This document shows positions 51,887 to 62,998 of a DNA stretch of 64,000 nucleotides, piece by piece. The stretch lies in contig JAPMOS010000002.1 of assembly GCA_027972325.1 (NCBI GenBank), forward strand, positions 303,501 through 367,500, written 5' to 3'. The notes below the pieces were generated by a model. It saw nothing but the letters and a program-made list of their open reading frames with translations. It searched no databases and had not been told where the DNA came from. The stretch is from Paratrimastix pyriformis. Lineage: Eukaryota > Preaxostyla > Paratrimastigidae. Within the stretch, counting starts at the first letter, position 1, and the number at the start of each line of letters is the position of its first letter. The position numbers and the translations under genes were made by a program.

Positions 51887-53425
51887 TCAGTGGCAGGTGG
51901 GGCGGGTCGTGGGCCCCGGGCGGCCGCCACGGCGTGGCCAGGGCGCGGGGCCCGCCGCGGCAGCAGCGCCGTTGCGCATGGTCATGAGCGCGAGGGCATC
52001 CCGAACCAGGAGGGTCGAGACGGAGGAGAGGGCCCGCTGGAGGTCGGTTCGCGCGGCAGGGGGGTCGGCCGGTGTCAGCCGCGACAGGGCCTGGCATGTG
52101 GCCCTGGGCACGGTCCCCCGGGCCGACAAAATCACCGGCACCGCGCGGCAGGGCTGCCCGGTGGCCTCCGTGACGGCCTGGCAGAGGGCGACGTAGTGGG
52201 CCGCCTTGGCTGCCGCCTGCGCCGGCCAGTCGTGGGTCTGGCCAGTGATGGCCACGTCGAGCAGCCACCAGGTGCCGTCCGAGCCGCGGGACTGCAACAC
52301 CAGGTCGGGGTGCACGTCGCGGAGGGCGGCGGGGAGCTTGGCCAGCAGGGTGGGTGGGAAGGCGGGCGCGCAGTTGGTTGCCGACACGCCCATGTAGTGC
52401 CGCGTGACCCAGTCGCGTTGCCCACCGAACCAGGCCCAGAGTCGGCGGACCACCCGGTCGTGGCGGGCCGTGTAGAAGTCGTGGTACCTGCCGCAGCCGG
52501 ACAGCAGGTGGGACATGGTCTCGGGGCCGCCGTGGCAGAGGGGGCAGGTGACACCCACCGGGAGGGCGCCGCCGGCAGATGCTGAGGCCTTCCGCGCGTA
52601 CCGGCTCCGAATGGTTTGCAGGGTGGGGAAGGTGCCGAACAGCAGCCAGACGAGCCGGCGCACCTTCCAGTCGGGGGCGGCCTGCTGGCGCCAGGCGGGC
52701 GCGGCCAGCTTTTGCTCGAGGCCGTCCAGGGTGACCCCCGAGGAGAATCGGCTGCGCCGGGGGGCCCAGCCGCGGGCCTCCTCCTCGCACTGGAGGGCCT
52801 GGCAGAATCCCCGGGCCACCGCGAGCGTGAAGGGTCGGGTGGGGTACGGCAGCGGGGCGTCCTTGGGGCCCGAGGGGCGGAAGGGCATCTCCGGCGGGCA
52901 GGCCAAGCCCTGTTGGATGGGGGGTGGTGGGCCGGCCTTGTCGGTGGGGGGCGGGGCTGCAGCGGCCTCGCCGGCCAGCCGGTCGGCCTGCAAATTGCCC
53001 CACAGGTGGGGACAGCCGGGGGCCACCGCGTCCACGTGGGAGGGCACATGATGGCAGAGGAGGCGTGGCCACCGGGAGACCAGCTCGTCCCGGAGTCGGA
53101 GGACCTCCTGCTGCGACTGGGTCAGGCGGGTGGCGCGGCACAGGGACCCGAGGGCGTACTCGCTGTCCGACAGCAGCAGCACGCACCGGTCTCGACCGAT
53201 CCGCTCCCGGCCGAGGAGGTCGATGGCCAGCCGGATGGCCTCGATCTCGGCCTGGGCGTTGCTTGTGGGCCACTGGAGCAACGACAGTGCGCGGCCGTCG
53301 GGGTGGATCAGGACCGCGGCGGCGCCCCCGCGGAGCTGGCCCTCCGGGCCGCACTCGAAGGACCCGTCGGTGTAGACCTGGATGGCATCGGCGGGCATGG
53401 CGCGGAGGACATCGACAACTTTCAT
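51887..53425 (-). CDS. non-LTR retrotransposon C-terminal module: RNase H, zinc knuckle, restriction-like endonuclease (no reverse transcriptase)
   Basis: Minus strand, 512 codons from the ATG at 53425 (MKVVDVLRAMPADA); the frame is open further upstream to 53584. RNase H comes first, with the four acidic positions in VYTDGSF, AEIEAIRLA, LLSDSEYAL and LQADRLAG. A zinc knuckle follows: CPLCHGGPETMSHLLSGC (C-x2-C-x8-H-x4-C), the type found in retroelements. The C-terminus has HPDLVLQ ... WWLLDVAIT ... KAAHYVAL, the PD-D-K-Y pattern of the R2-type restriction-like endonuclease. There is no reverse transcriptase upstream: 53430-53770 is short non-coding sequence ending at another transposon. It is therefore a 5'-truncated element or a separately kept module; 512 uninterrupted codons argue against an old dead copy. 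Confidence 0.85.
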   Translation of the reverse strand: MKVVDVLRAMPADAIQVYTDGSFECGPEGQLRGGAAAVLIHPDGRALSLLQWPTSNAQAEIEAIRLAIDLLGRERIGRDRCVLLLSDSEYALGSLCRATRLTQSQQEVLRLRDELVSRWPRLLCHHVPSHVDAVAPGCPHLWGNLQADRLAGEAAAAPPPTDKAGPPPPIQQGLACPPEMPFRPSGPKDAPLPYPTRPFTLAVARGFCQALQCEEEARGWAPRRSRFSSGVTLDGLEQKLAAPAWRQQAAPDWKVRRLVWLLFGTFPTLQTIRSRYARKASASAGGALPVGVTCPLCHGGPETMSHLLSGCGRYHDFYTARHDRVVRRLWAWFGGQRDWVTRHYMGVSATNCAPAFPPTLLAKLPAALRDVHPDLVLQSRGSDGTWWLLDVAITGQTHDWPAQAAAKAAHYVALCQAVTEATGQPCRAVPVILSARGTVPRATCQALSRLTPADPPAARTDLQRALSSVSTLLVRDALALMTMRNGAAAAAGPAPWPRRGGRPGPTTRPTCH

Positions 53426-53770
53426 CAAGCGCAGCTCCTTGCGGAGGGCGGGCTCAATTGCCGGAGAAGGAGAACGAGAAGTGGAGAAGAACGAAGTTGA
53501 TCTGGTGAATAGGAGAAGGGAAGGAGGCACACTCAATTCCAACAACAGCTTATTCAAGCCTGGGAAAACACGACCCACCACCACTTGGTCTCACCATAGC
53601 AGCGCACCAGAAATGGAGAGCTTCTGAAGGGTCCGGGTGGAGATCTCAGATCTGCTGAAAACCGAAGTCAAGGGCGAATTTGCCATAAATAGTGAGAGAG
53701 TCATCATCGAGGAGACCCCTACCCAGCGGGGAGAGATGTCCTGAACGGTCCTTTTGTTTCTCCAAAAAAC

Positions 53771-55614
53771 TACCGTATGTTTCAGATCTTAGTACCGCGC
53801 ACTTATTAGTACCTCGGAGGGCTCAACGTTCGAAATGGTGTCCCCTTTTGGGAAGGACACCTCCAGGGGCCCAAACGGGCCACCCAAACAAACCGGGACA
53901 TACCCCAGATGCCCCATCTGGTGCAGCGAGCCTGGACTCGCGGTGGGTGTGGGTGAAAGTGAATGCCCATCTCCGTCAGATGGGGTTTTCCCGGACCTTT
54001 TCCAAAAAAGCCCTCTGGAGTGATGTGCACTCTGGTGGGGGAACTTCATCCCCGATGAGAAAATGGGGCCCCTCCCAACCAGGCCGTGGGAAAATGGGCG
54101 CCAAAGCACCACAGAAACGCGCCCCAAAAAAATAGCCGCTCTCACCACTGTGCGCTTTTGGCTCTTCCCGGAAGAGAGTTCGGCGGCACTTCCGCCTTTC
54201 CGAGGGTCTTTGCGGGTGTCTTATCAGCGTTAGTGGCTTCTGTTGTGTATCTTTCTATCTTGGCGCGTTTTTCCGGCCGCCGTTCAAGCTTTTCGACCAA
54301 TCTAATCTTTGGGATCTTCTGAGGGTGGTTGGCTCTCCGCGGCGCATGTTTCCGAGTTGCAGTCATAGATCATCTTATTTTATGCTTCGACACGGTTCAT
54401 TGCCTGCCCTTTCTAATGCATTGCCACGGGGCCACTTTCTGAGCCTGTCTTCGTGTCCAAAACCATTTTTGCGTTCATTTTCTCATCCTCTGTGGTGTTT
54501 TCCATTCGCTTTTTGTTTCACAACCCGCTGGGCCAAACCAAAACGACGCGAAAGAGAGCTTCTTGATCCGTGAGGTTGAAGCGGCGCCTCATTTTTTGAA
54601 TTGTCAGGGTTTGAGTGCGCTTTTGGTGAGTCGGGGTTTTTTTTCGAGCAGGTTTTCCCCTCTGATCCCATTTTTCTTATGTGAGGACTTCCATCTCACA
54701 AGTTGACGCTCCGCAACGGGAGCATCTCATGATGGCGCCCACTTTCCCAGAGTTGGGCAGGAAGATGAAACCCCAAAGCACTGCGGGCTGAATCCTGGCA
54801 TGGGGCTATCGATCACTCCAGAGCCCTCTTTTGGAGATTTCGGGCATCGCCATCACCGGCATGCCGATTGCACAACACCCCCACCCACGTTGGTCACCGC
54901 CCCACCTGGTTTTGGCCCCCAGGTGCCCCGCACCGATAGCTTGCCACTCAGCACCACACTGGGGCACCCCGGGGGGCTGGTCGAAAATGGGCGATTTCCT
55001 GTACCCATTTCGACGGTTGCTTTTCATGTACCTCGGAAATTTTTGTGCAAAAACGACCAAAAAAGTGTCAAAATTAAAAGGGTTTGACCCAACAGCCAAA
55101 CGTCGTGTCGAACCAAGAAGAATTTCCATTGTTCGTGCCTGCGCAACGATCTGCGCACAAGGGAGGAATAATCCGAATTGACCTTTGAAAATGCAGATTC
55201 AATGAGAACATATATCAAGGAATGAGAAAATAAAGGTTTCTCCAAGCAAAAATTATTTTCCGTGTCCCACCGCGGCCAAGACATAAATATCTGATCGGAC
55301 CAGTACCCGGCAACGTTGGCAGAGTCTATTGTTCAAAATAATCGCAGTGTTAGGATCTTGTAGGCTTCAATCAGTTGACCCGAGCTTCCAAGAGGTGAAA
55401 ACAATATGTTTTTTCTTATTTCCCCCCAGCAATCCCATCAGGTCCTAGGATGTTCTGACCTTCCCGCTGTTACACGTGTTAGTACCCTCCCATTGTTGCA
55501 GGTATTAGTACCGCGTGTTACACATGTTAGTACCACCCTATTGTTGCATTTGTTAGTACCTTTTTGGGGTTTTTACTGTACCTAGGTCGGTACTAAGATC
55601 TGAAACATACGGTA
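53771..55614. mobile_element. 1.84-kb non-autonomous DNA transposon with TA-flanked inverted repeats
   Basis: The ends are perfect 26-bp inverted repeats including the terminal TA (left starts TACCGTATGTTTCAGATC; right ends GAAACATACGGTA). Without the TA they start CCGTATG, so TA may be the target duplication, as in Tc1/mariner-type elements. TTAGTACC motifs cluster just inside both ends (53791-53812, 55482-55560), a subterminal-repeat pattern. The interior has no frame resembling a transposase; it is lower in GC than its surroundings. Confidence 0.82.
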
Positions 55615-57232
55615 AGTGCGTGCGCTGGTACTCCTCCCAAACACATGAGAAGTTCGGTAAATTAGTTGCTCCCGGAAAAAGCAAGCTGAATCTTGCTCCA
55701 GCTAAAGTTGCTGCAGCTGCTCCTCGGGCATGTGAGAAGATCAGAAACCTGCTTTTCGGCTATCGAAAACCCGGGTTAACGATGGTTAACCAGCGTTTCG
55801 GGTGCCCCAGGAACCCCAATCACCCCATTTTGGGGAAGATTTCGTCGAAAACCTGCTCGCGTTTTCTGCTCCACCATGGTTTTCGTTAGCGAACCACTTT
55901 GGTGCCTCCGCGACCCCGTGGGCTGCAGCCGGCTCAACCCCGGGAAAGCAGGCCCCGGGGAGAGCTACCGGAAGCCGGGTTCAGCTGGGTTCAGCTGGGT
56001 GAAGCTGGCCTGGGGGGGGGGGGGGGACATGCCCCCCCATCCTCGTCCAGGCCCCTCCCTCCCTCCCTCCTCTCCCTCCCCTCCCTCCCTCCTCCTCCCT
56101 CCTCTTCCTCCCTCCCCTCCCTCGTGAGGCGTGTGTGTGGGGGGTGGGGGAGGGGAGGAGGGAGGGAGGGGAGGGGGGAGGGAAAGAGGGGTGGGGGAGG
56201 GAGGGTGGGAACGTGGAGGCGTTCTCTTCACCACAAATGCGAGGTGTGTGCTCGACCCCAGTCCCCCCCTGGACTGCGGCAAGTGGCGTGCGTCGAGAGA
56301 TCCTTCAATTAGTCACGCTTCAGGAGGTGCGAGTGTCCACAGGGGGTGGGGGAGTGAGGCGGCGGCGGTGGTGGTGACGGGGGCACCTCCTCCGCGACCA
56401 TTGGGGACCTGGGAAGCTGGCTGCAGTTGATGCTCAACCTGCTCAATCCTCTGGTGAACCGCTGATGGTTCACCGTGCTTCACCTCGCTGAATCTGGCTC
56501 AATCTGGCTCAATCTCGGTGAACCACTGCTGCTTCACCTTGCTGCACCTCGCTCCACCTGGTAGCAGCGGGCTTAAGTGTGCCCAATCCGGGTTCACCGA
56601 TGTTGCTGCACCTGGCTGCACCCCGCTGCCCCCCGCTCCACCCCGCTGTACCCCGCTTCACCGGGGTCAACCTTGCTTCGCCCGGATGGTGCAGCGGGCT
56701 TCAGCATGCTGCGGGGGCTCCCCATCGGGGGCTCCGGTTGGGTTGTTCCGCTGCAGGTCGCAGCTATGAAAAGCCGCTTCAGCGGGCTTCTCGGCCCCCA
56801 TGGCCCGCCGAAAAAGCTGCTTTTCCGCGCAAAAAATGTGGTTTCCCGAAAACCACTGTTTAAGCTGAACTTCTCACAAGGTTTTTCGGGAGCAAGCGAG
56901 AAGCAGCTGGAGCAAAGCCAAAAGCGAGTTGCTTCTGCCAAAAAAGCTGGGTTCAGCAGCTGGAGCAAGCTCCCCAAAGAAGCTAAAAAGCAAAAAAAAG
57001 CAAAAAAATGCAGGTTAACCATGCCAAAAAGAGCAAAAAAAAGCGCTCTTCCGAACTTCTCAACAGATTCCCAGCGTCTTCAGACTGTGTGCCTCGCCTG
57101 AAAACCAAGCAGACCACCTCTGCGAGCCGACCAACATGACCCTGTGGTTGTGCCGGTGTCCACGGTTTTTTTTGAACGGGTGCGGCACCACAAAATAGTG
57201 TGACGATAACCTGATTGTCCAGTTCGCCGGCG
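55615..57232. other. gene-poor spacer with degenerate repeats
   Basis: Holds a CT-rich tract (56045-56120) followed by a GA-rich tract (56140-56205) able to pair as a hairpin. A loose 12-15-bp repeat on the theme gcttcacctcgctg / gctgcaccccgctg runs about 56455-56690, then comes an A-rich stretch to 57060. I see no gene. Confidence 0.6.
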
Positions 57233-59397
57233 ATGACGAGCGGCCCAAGAGGTCACTCTTTCCGCATCATTTGGCTCATCTGAACTTCTCCCAAGATTGT
57301 GTTGAAGACACCAACCCAAGTGATGGCCCAAGAGTGCCTTCCGAACTTCTGCGGGCCATCGTGGAGGCATCTTCATGCCCACTCCATGCCTACATTCAGA
57401 TGTTGAGTCTTTCGCATGACATCCGCGCGGGCATTCGGGGCACGCTCCTCGAGTTATCCTTTGTGGCACCTGACCCATTTCTGTCCGGCATTACACCCAC
57501 CATCACCACCGATGCTCTGGCCGCCCTCGTTGGCCCCTGCAAATCACTCTGCAAACTCACGCTCCCCGATGAAGGATGGATGAACGTCCCAACTCAGATC
57601 GCCTCTGCCAACAACGGATGGGTGGACGAGGTCTTCGGGGGACATACCCAGCTGGCCGTCCTCATCACGAACCTCTTCTCGTTCCCCGAGCCTTTCGTCG
57701 AGCGCATCCTGGGCCACCTGCCCGGCCTGGTGGAGTTTGCGGGCAGCTCGGATTTCCACATGAGCACCCGTCTGCTGGCTGCCCTGGCCCGCTCCTGCCC
57801 CGGCCTCCAAGTGCTGCGATGCACCTTCGCAGCTTACGACCGACTGGACTTCGCCGCTCTGGGGCCCCTCTCGGGCGTCCTCAAGGAGCTCGAGATTCGG
57901 GGGATCACTAACTCGAAGAGCCTGGCAACCGTGCGGAGTCTCTCGGCCGTGACCAGCCTGGGGGTGTTCCACTGCCCGCCTGCAGCCCTCGAGCCCATCG
58001 CCTCCCACCTGACCTCCCTCGAGCTGAGGAGCGAGAGCCTGGGCGAGGAGGACCTGCCCGGCCCATGGCTCTGTCGATTGGAAGCGCTCTCCTTGAACCT
58101 GTATATGCGTCCCTTTTTGGCTCCGCTTCTCCGGTTGCTGACCGCAAACCAGACAACCCTGCGCTGCCTCACCCTGAAGCTTGCGCTGAAGGGCACCGAG
58201 GTGCCGTCCCTGGTGGCCTCACTGTGTGACCTGCTCCACCTGACTCATCTGGATTTGGCTGTGTTCGAGGCTGGTTACTGCTCTCTCCTTGCCCTGCTGC
58301 CGCCCGATCTGGTCGACCGGCTGGAAAGCCTCAACTTGCGCAGTCCCATCACCGAGAACCCGGTGCTCGTTGCCAGCAGCCGCCTCCAGCAACTTCTCCT
58401 CCACGCGCAAATGGGCCCCGCGTCCGGGCTGGCGCTGGCCTGCCCCGCCCTGGTGGAGCTCGACCTGACCGAGGTGACGCACTGCCGCCTGACCTCCTCC
58501 TTGCGATGCCCACGGCTCCGGATCATCAGAGTACCCGCTGAACTGAACCTGGAGGGGGCGGCCCCCATGCCCGACCTGGAAGTGGCCGCCTTCAGTGGGG
58601 GGCATTTGGCCACAGATCCTGACTGGTTGCTGGCCGGGTCCTCGTCGCGGCTGCGGGTGCTCTCCTTTGTCCGGCTGACCCGGCCCGACCTGCTGGCCAG
58701 GCTGTGCACCTGCGGGTCGCTGGCCCGCCTATACAGGCTGCACCTGGATGTGTCCCAGTTCTCCAACCCGCTCGTCCTGCGGCTGCCGGGGCAGCTGGAG
58801 CAGCTTGACTTGCACATCGAGAGGAGCGCTCGCCCAGCCGAAGGAGGGTCGTCGTTGCTGCCGCTGCCGTTCGACCTGCAAGTGGAGGCCCCGGGGCTCC
58901 TCGATTTCACTCTCATTCCCGACAAGTCCGATCTACCCTCCGTCAGGGTGCGGCTGCAGAACTGCCCGCGGCTGGTTCGCCTCGACCTCAGATCGCTTGC
59001 CTTGTTCTCCAGTCAGGGGGCGCCGGTGGCGATGCAGCCCCGGAGCCTCACTGTCGATGGTCTCGATGGGGCCAGCCTGCTTGGCCTGCTGACACGACAC
59101 GGGGCCCGGCTCCATGACATCTCGGTGCAGGGATCCCGATGGGCGAGGGAAGACTGGCCGCAGCTGATGCAAGCTCTGTCCGGGCTGACCCGACTGACCG
59201 GCCTCAGGATGGACGTCTCCGGCGCGCCTTTCCCATTGTCACTTGCCTGCCCTCAGCTGCGGAGGCTCGACCTGTACGATTTGCCCGACGATGTCAAGGT
59301 GGTGCTGGCCTGCCCGCTGCTGGAGCAGCTCGGGGGCATCGGAGATCCAACTCGTCAGGTGGAGCTTGCCCTGCCCGCCCCCAAGCTGCGACTTTGA
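57233..59397 (+). CDS. F-box-like leucine-rich-repeat protein, 706 aa (member G)
   Basis: Exon 1 (57233-57251, MTSGPR) ends in CCAAGAG|gt; the intron is 44 nt; exon 2 (57296-59397) is open throughout. It begins DCVEDTNPSDGPRVPSELLR, with the F-box-like helix (LLRAIVEASSCPLHAYIQML). All landmarks are intact: ALAALVGPCKSL, GWVDEVFGGHTQLAVL, GVFHCPPAALEPIASHL, NPLVLRLPGQLEQLDLHIE, LLGLLTRHGARL, LPAPKLRL. This looks like the functional counterpart of the broken member E 22 kb upstream; the two share long near-identical blocks and the 3' flank. Role by family inference: substrate recruitment in an SCF-type complex. Confidence 0.9.
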
Positions 59398-59714
59398 CCT
59401 CCGGTGATTGACACCCCCCTTGCGCCCTCACTGGTGAGCCGATAATATTCTGATTCCCCCCGAGGGGCATCTTGATTGTTGTTCGAAAGAGACTGAGACG
59501 CACGATTCGATCTGAGAGTCTGGGTCAATGCCACGAGAAAGAACTGCGGTGGTGATGCCGCGGCATTAACATCCTTCGTTAGCCTCACACGAGGCAGCAT
59601 AATAACAGGACTGAGTCCGAGTCGGGCTGACTTGCTCCGGCTATTGCCTCTCTTCCCCGGGGGTCACCCCTCAGTCTCGTGAGGCGGCTCGAAAACAAAA
59701 GTCGATCGTCGCGA
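59398..59714 (+). repeat. 3' flank of member G shared with member E, then spacer
   Basis: 59403-59612 matches 35080-35330; beyond that it is unique. The matching C run is 6 bases here against 36 there. Confidence 0.88.
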
Positions 59715-61881
59715 ATGAGAAAGGCACAAAAAACGGTTGGTCTTTGCTCCATTCTCTTTTCTCAAGATTTATATCTCGATTTCTCTCCAGGATGCCACGG
59801 AAACACCAGCCGAGCAAAATCTATGGAGACGCCTCCCACCCGAACTCCTGCCGGTCATCGTGGAAGCATCTGCATGCCCACTCGAGACATATATTCAATT
59901 ACTGGGGGGACTTTCCCATGCCATTCGCCAGAGCATTCGGGGCACTCTCCGCGAGCTGGCCTTTCCCGAAATCACTGTGACAGCCGATGCCCTTGCCGCC
60001 CTTGTAGGCCCTTGCAAGTCCCTCGTCAAACTCTCGCTTCCTCCTCCCGATGATTGGTCCTCGGTAACAAGCCGCGAGCCCACCTATGCCTGGGTGGATG
60101 AGGCCTTTGGGGGACACACCCAGCTGGCCGTTCTCACAAACTGTCCCATGTACCCCGACCCTCTTGTCGAGCGCATCCTGAGCCACCTGCCCGGGCTGGT
60201 GGAGCTCAGAGACCTGTTTATGAGCAACAATATGCTGGCGCTCCTGGCCCGCTCCTGCCCCGGCCTCCAGGTGCTGCGCGTCTCCGCGTGCGATGACAAC
60301 GATTCGGACATCTCGCTGCTGGCGCCCCTCTCGGGCGTCCTCAAGGAGCTCGACCTCTCTAAATACCACGGCTCGAACAAGCACAGCCTGACCGCCTTCC
60401 TGGGCAGCCTCTCGGCCGTGACCAGCCTGAAGCTCTTCCGCTGCCCGCCTGCCGCCCTCGAGCCCATCGCCCCGCACCTGACCCACCTCAAGCTGCGCGA
60501 TGACCTGTGCAGGATCGACCTGCCCGGCCCGTGGCTCTGCCATCTGGAGACGCTCTCCTTGGACCACTTCACAGGCCCCTTGTCTCCGCTCCTCCGGCTG
60601 CTGGACGCCAACCAGGCCACCCTGCGCAGCCTCACCCTGTCCCTGGACGCTCCGAAGGCCGCTGAAATGGCTTCCCTGGCGGCCTCCCTCCGCGCCATGC
60701 CCCACCTGACTCGGCTGCGCGTGGCGGTCGGGAGCCCAGCCAGTTCGCTCTCAGTCCTGCTGCCCCCCGATCTGGTCGACCGGTTGGAGAGCCTCCGCAT
60801 CAGCTCGTGTGCCACCGAGCAGCTCCCCATGCGCATCGCCAGCAGCCGTCTCCAGCGACTTCACCTCTCCGTGGATTTCGACCCGAAGGCGGTTCTTGCA
60901 CTGTTCTGCCCCGCCTTGGTGCAGCTCGACCTGTCCGAGATGCTCGTCTCCCAGGTGACCTTGCAGTGCCCGCGGCTTCGCACCCTCAGTGTGGTTGCTG
61001 CTCCGAGCCTGACCGTGGTGGCCCCCATGCCCGACCTGGAAGAGTTCGCCTGCTATGACGTACCTTTGGAGGACCCCGCCTGGCTGCTGGCCGGGTCATC
61101 ACCGCTGCGACTGCGGGAGCTCTGCGGTGTCCGCCTGACCCGGCCCGACCTGCTGGCCAGGCTGTGCGCCTGCGGGTCGCTGGTTCGCCTGGAGGATCTG
61201 CACCTGGATGTGACCCGGCTCCCCAACCCGCTCGTCCTGCGGCTGTCGGGGCAGTTGGAGCGCCTCGACCTGCACATCGAGAGGAGCGTCCGTCCGGCCG
61301 AGGAAGGGCCGCTGCTGCTGCAGGTGGAGGCCCCGGGGCTCCTGAACTTTTCGCTGTCCATCCCTGAAGAGGCCAACCTGCCCTCCGTCCAGGTGCGGCT
61401 GCACCACTGCCCGCGCCTGGTTAGCCTCACCCTCGAATTGCAAGACGGCACACTCTCCTTCCAGACGGATGAGGACGAGGACGGGGCGGGGACACCGCTG
61501 GCGCCCCGGAGCCTCCAAGCCGAGGGTCTCGATGCAGACAGCCTGCTTGGCCTGCTGACTCGACACGGGGCCCGGCTGCGCGAGGTCAGAGTGCAGGGGA
61601 ATGACGACTGGCCGCAGCTGATGGGGGCCCTGTCCGGGCTGCCCCGGCTGACCGACCTTACGATGGACGTCCTCGGAGCATCTTGCGATCTGTCGCTTGC
61701 CTGCCCCAAGCTGCGGAGGCTCGAGTTGTGCGAGTTGCCCGACGATGGCAAGGTGGTGCTGGCCTGCCCGCTGCTGGAGGAGCTTCGGGGCATCGGGGAC
61801 CCAAGTCGCCAGCTGGAGCTTGCCCTGCCCGCCCCCAAGCTGCACCCGCGGGGGTGGGTGAGCGTGGATGATGAGGATTGA
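59715..61881 (+). CDS. F-box-like leucine-rich-repeat protein, 703 aa (member H)
   Basis: Exon 1 (59715-59735, MRKAQKT) ends in phase 0 at ACG|gttgg; the intron is 55 nt with a strong pyrimidine tract; exon 2 (59791-61881) starts DATETPAEQNLWRRLPPELL. The frame is intact. The F-box-like part has one extra Gly-Gly (QLLGGLSHAIRQ). Landmarks ALAALVGPCKSL, WVDEAFGGHTQLAVL, NPLVLRLSGQLERLDLHIE and LLGLLTRHGARLRE are present, and it ends LPAPKLHPRGWVSVDDED, an acidic tail like member B. More diverged from E/G than those two are from each other. Confidence 0.9.
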
Positions 61882-62141
61882 GCGCTTGCTTCCTTTGTCT
61901 CTGCCACACGATGCTTCCTCCTTCCATTCTCCTCCTCCTCCTCCCATTCTCCTCCTCCTTCCCCTCGCCGCGGTGGTTGAGGCAGCTCGGACACAGCTTC
62001 TGCCCCCGCCCTTTCATTTTCTTTGTGTCCTTACGTAAGATTTGAGTTCAACTTGGTGGTATGTCACGAGGGGAAAATGCGGTCACTCACTCAAGTGGTT
62101 GCAAACACAGCATATCATCCCCGGTTGGGGAGGTCAAAGGT

Positions 62142-62179
<38 letters not shown>

Positions 62180-62555
62180 TCAAGGCCAACATGGCCTGTG
62201 ACTCCGCAGGTACAACCCCCGATCGGGGAGGCACCTGCACTCGCTGATCCAGTCCTAACCAGCCCCCCGCAGCCAAGACCCCCCCAGAACGCACTTCCCT
62301 GACCGCCCTGGGGTATCCATTCCAACCGAACATCGTTGAGGGTTCTTGAACAGAGGGAGGTGGAGGGTGTAGGGCGGGGTGGGAAGGAACTTGAGAGGAT
62401 GCTGGGCGATCGTGGTCTAGGGCGGGGAAGAATCGTGGGAGGATGCTGAACGGTGGTGCGGGCGGTCGATGTGAGGGATCATGAGAAGATGGCAACTTTG
62501 TTGTCTGTGCCCAGAGAGCAATGCCCTGTCGGACGCAAAATACACCGCAGAGAAT
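61882..62555. other. spacer with a 32-G homopolymer
   Basis: CTCCTCC-rich tract after the stop (61917-61970), then an uninterrupted G run at 62146-62177. No gene seen. Confidence 0.65.
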
Positions 62556-62652
62556 ATGCTGTGTAGAGAGAGAACATGCTGTGTATTGCGAGGGCGCAGG
62601 CGACAAGTTCACGAAGAAAAATTACTCGCGCCTTCGCGCCATGCATTACACT
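62556..62652 (-). repeat. second full copy of the dispersed repeat
   Basis: Matches 51689-51781 over its length. Immediately upstream the phrase gagaatatgctgtgtag / gagaacatgctgtgta is duplicated. No retrotransposon coding region is attached here. Confidence 0.8.
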
Positions 62653-62689
62653 CTCTGTAAGGCCTACTCGAGGTCAACGATTCAGGTAA

Positions 62690-62945
62690 GGGGCGGGCCG
62701 GGCAAGCCCCGATGCCCCCGATCCGCTCCAGCAGCGGGCAGGCCAGCACCACCTCGGCCTCGTCGGGCAAGTGCTGCAGGCCAAGCGTCCGCAGCTGGGG
62801 GCAGGCAAGCAACAGCGAGGAAAGACACACGCCCGATGGAGAGGCTGGTCAGCCGGGGCAGCCTGGATAGGGCCATCATCAGCTTGGGCCACACTTCACG
62901 GGCCGCCCCTTTGAATTCGATGTCGCGCAGCCGGGCCCCGTGACC
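62690..62945 (-). pseudogene. C-terminal fragment of an LRR family gene
   Basis: Minus strand: HGARLRDIEFKGAAREVWPK, LMMALSRLPRLTSLSIG, a frame change, then LACPQLRTLGLQHLPDEAE and LACPLLERIGGIG. These are the last quarter of the family and nothing before it. Truncated and frameshifted, inverted relative to the flanking genes. Confidence 0.85.
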
Positions 62946-62998
62946 TCGAGACTGGAAGATAGTGTGATCCAACTACGGTTACAGTCACACCGCCGGCA

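Noticed and set aside
51774-53354. 526-codon Pro/Arg-rich frame overlapping the RNase H/endonuclease frame
   Set aside because: Low-complexity shadow in a second frame; it has none of the domain motifs.
53692-54135. 147-codon frame as a transposase or gene inside the 1.84-kb element
   Set aside because: No transposase motif, overlaps the left inverted repeat, and the composition is not protein-like.
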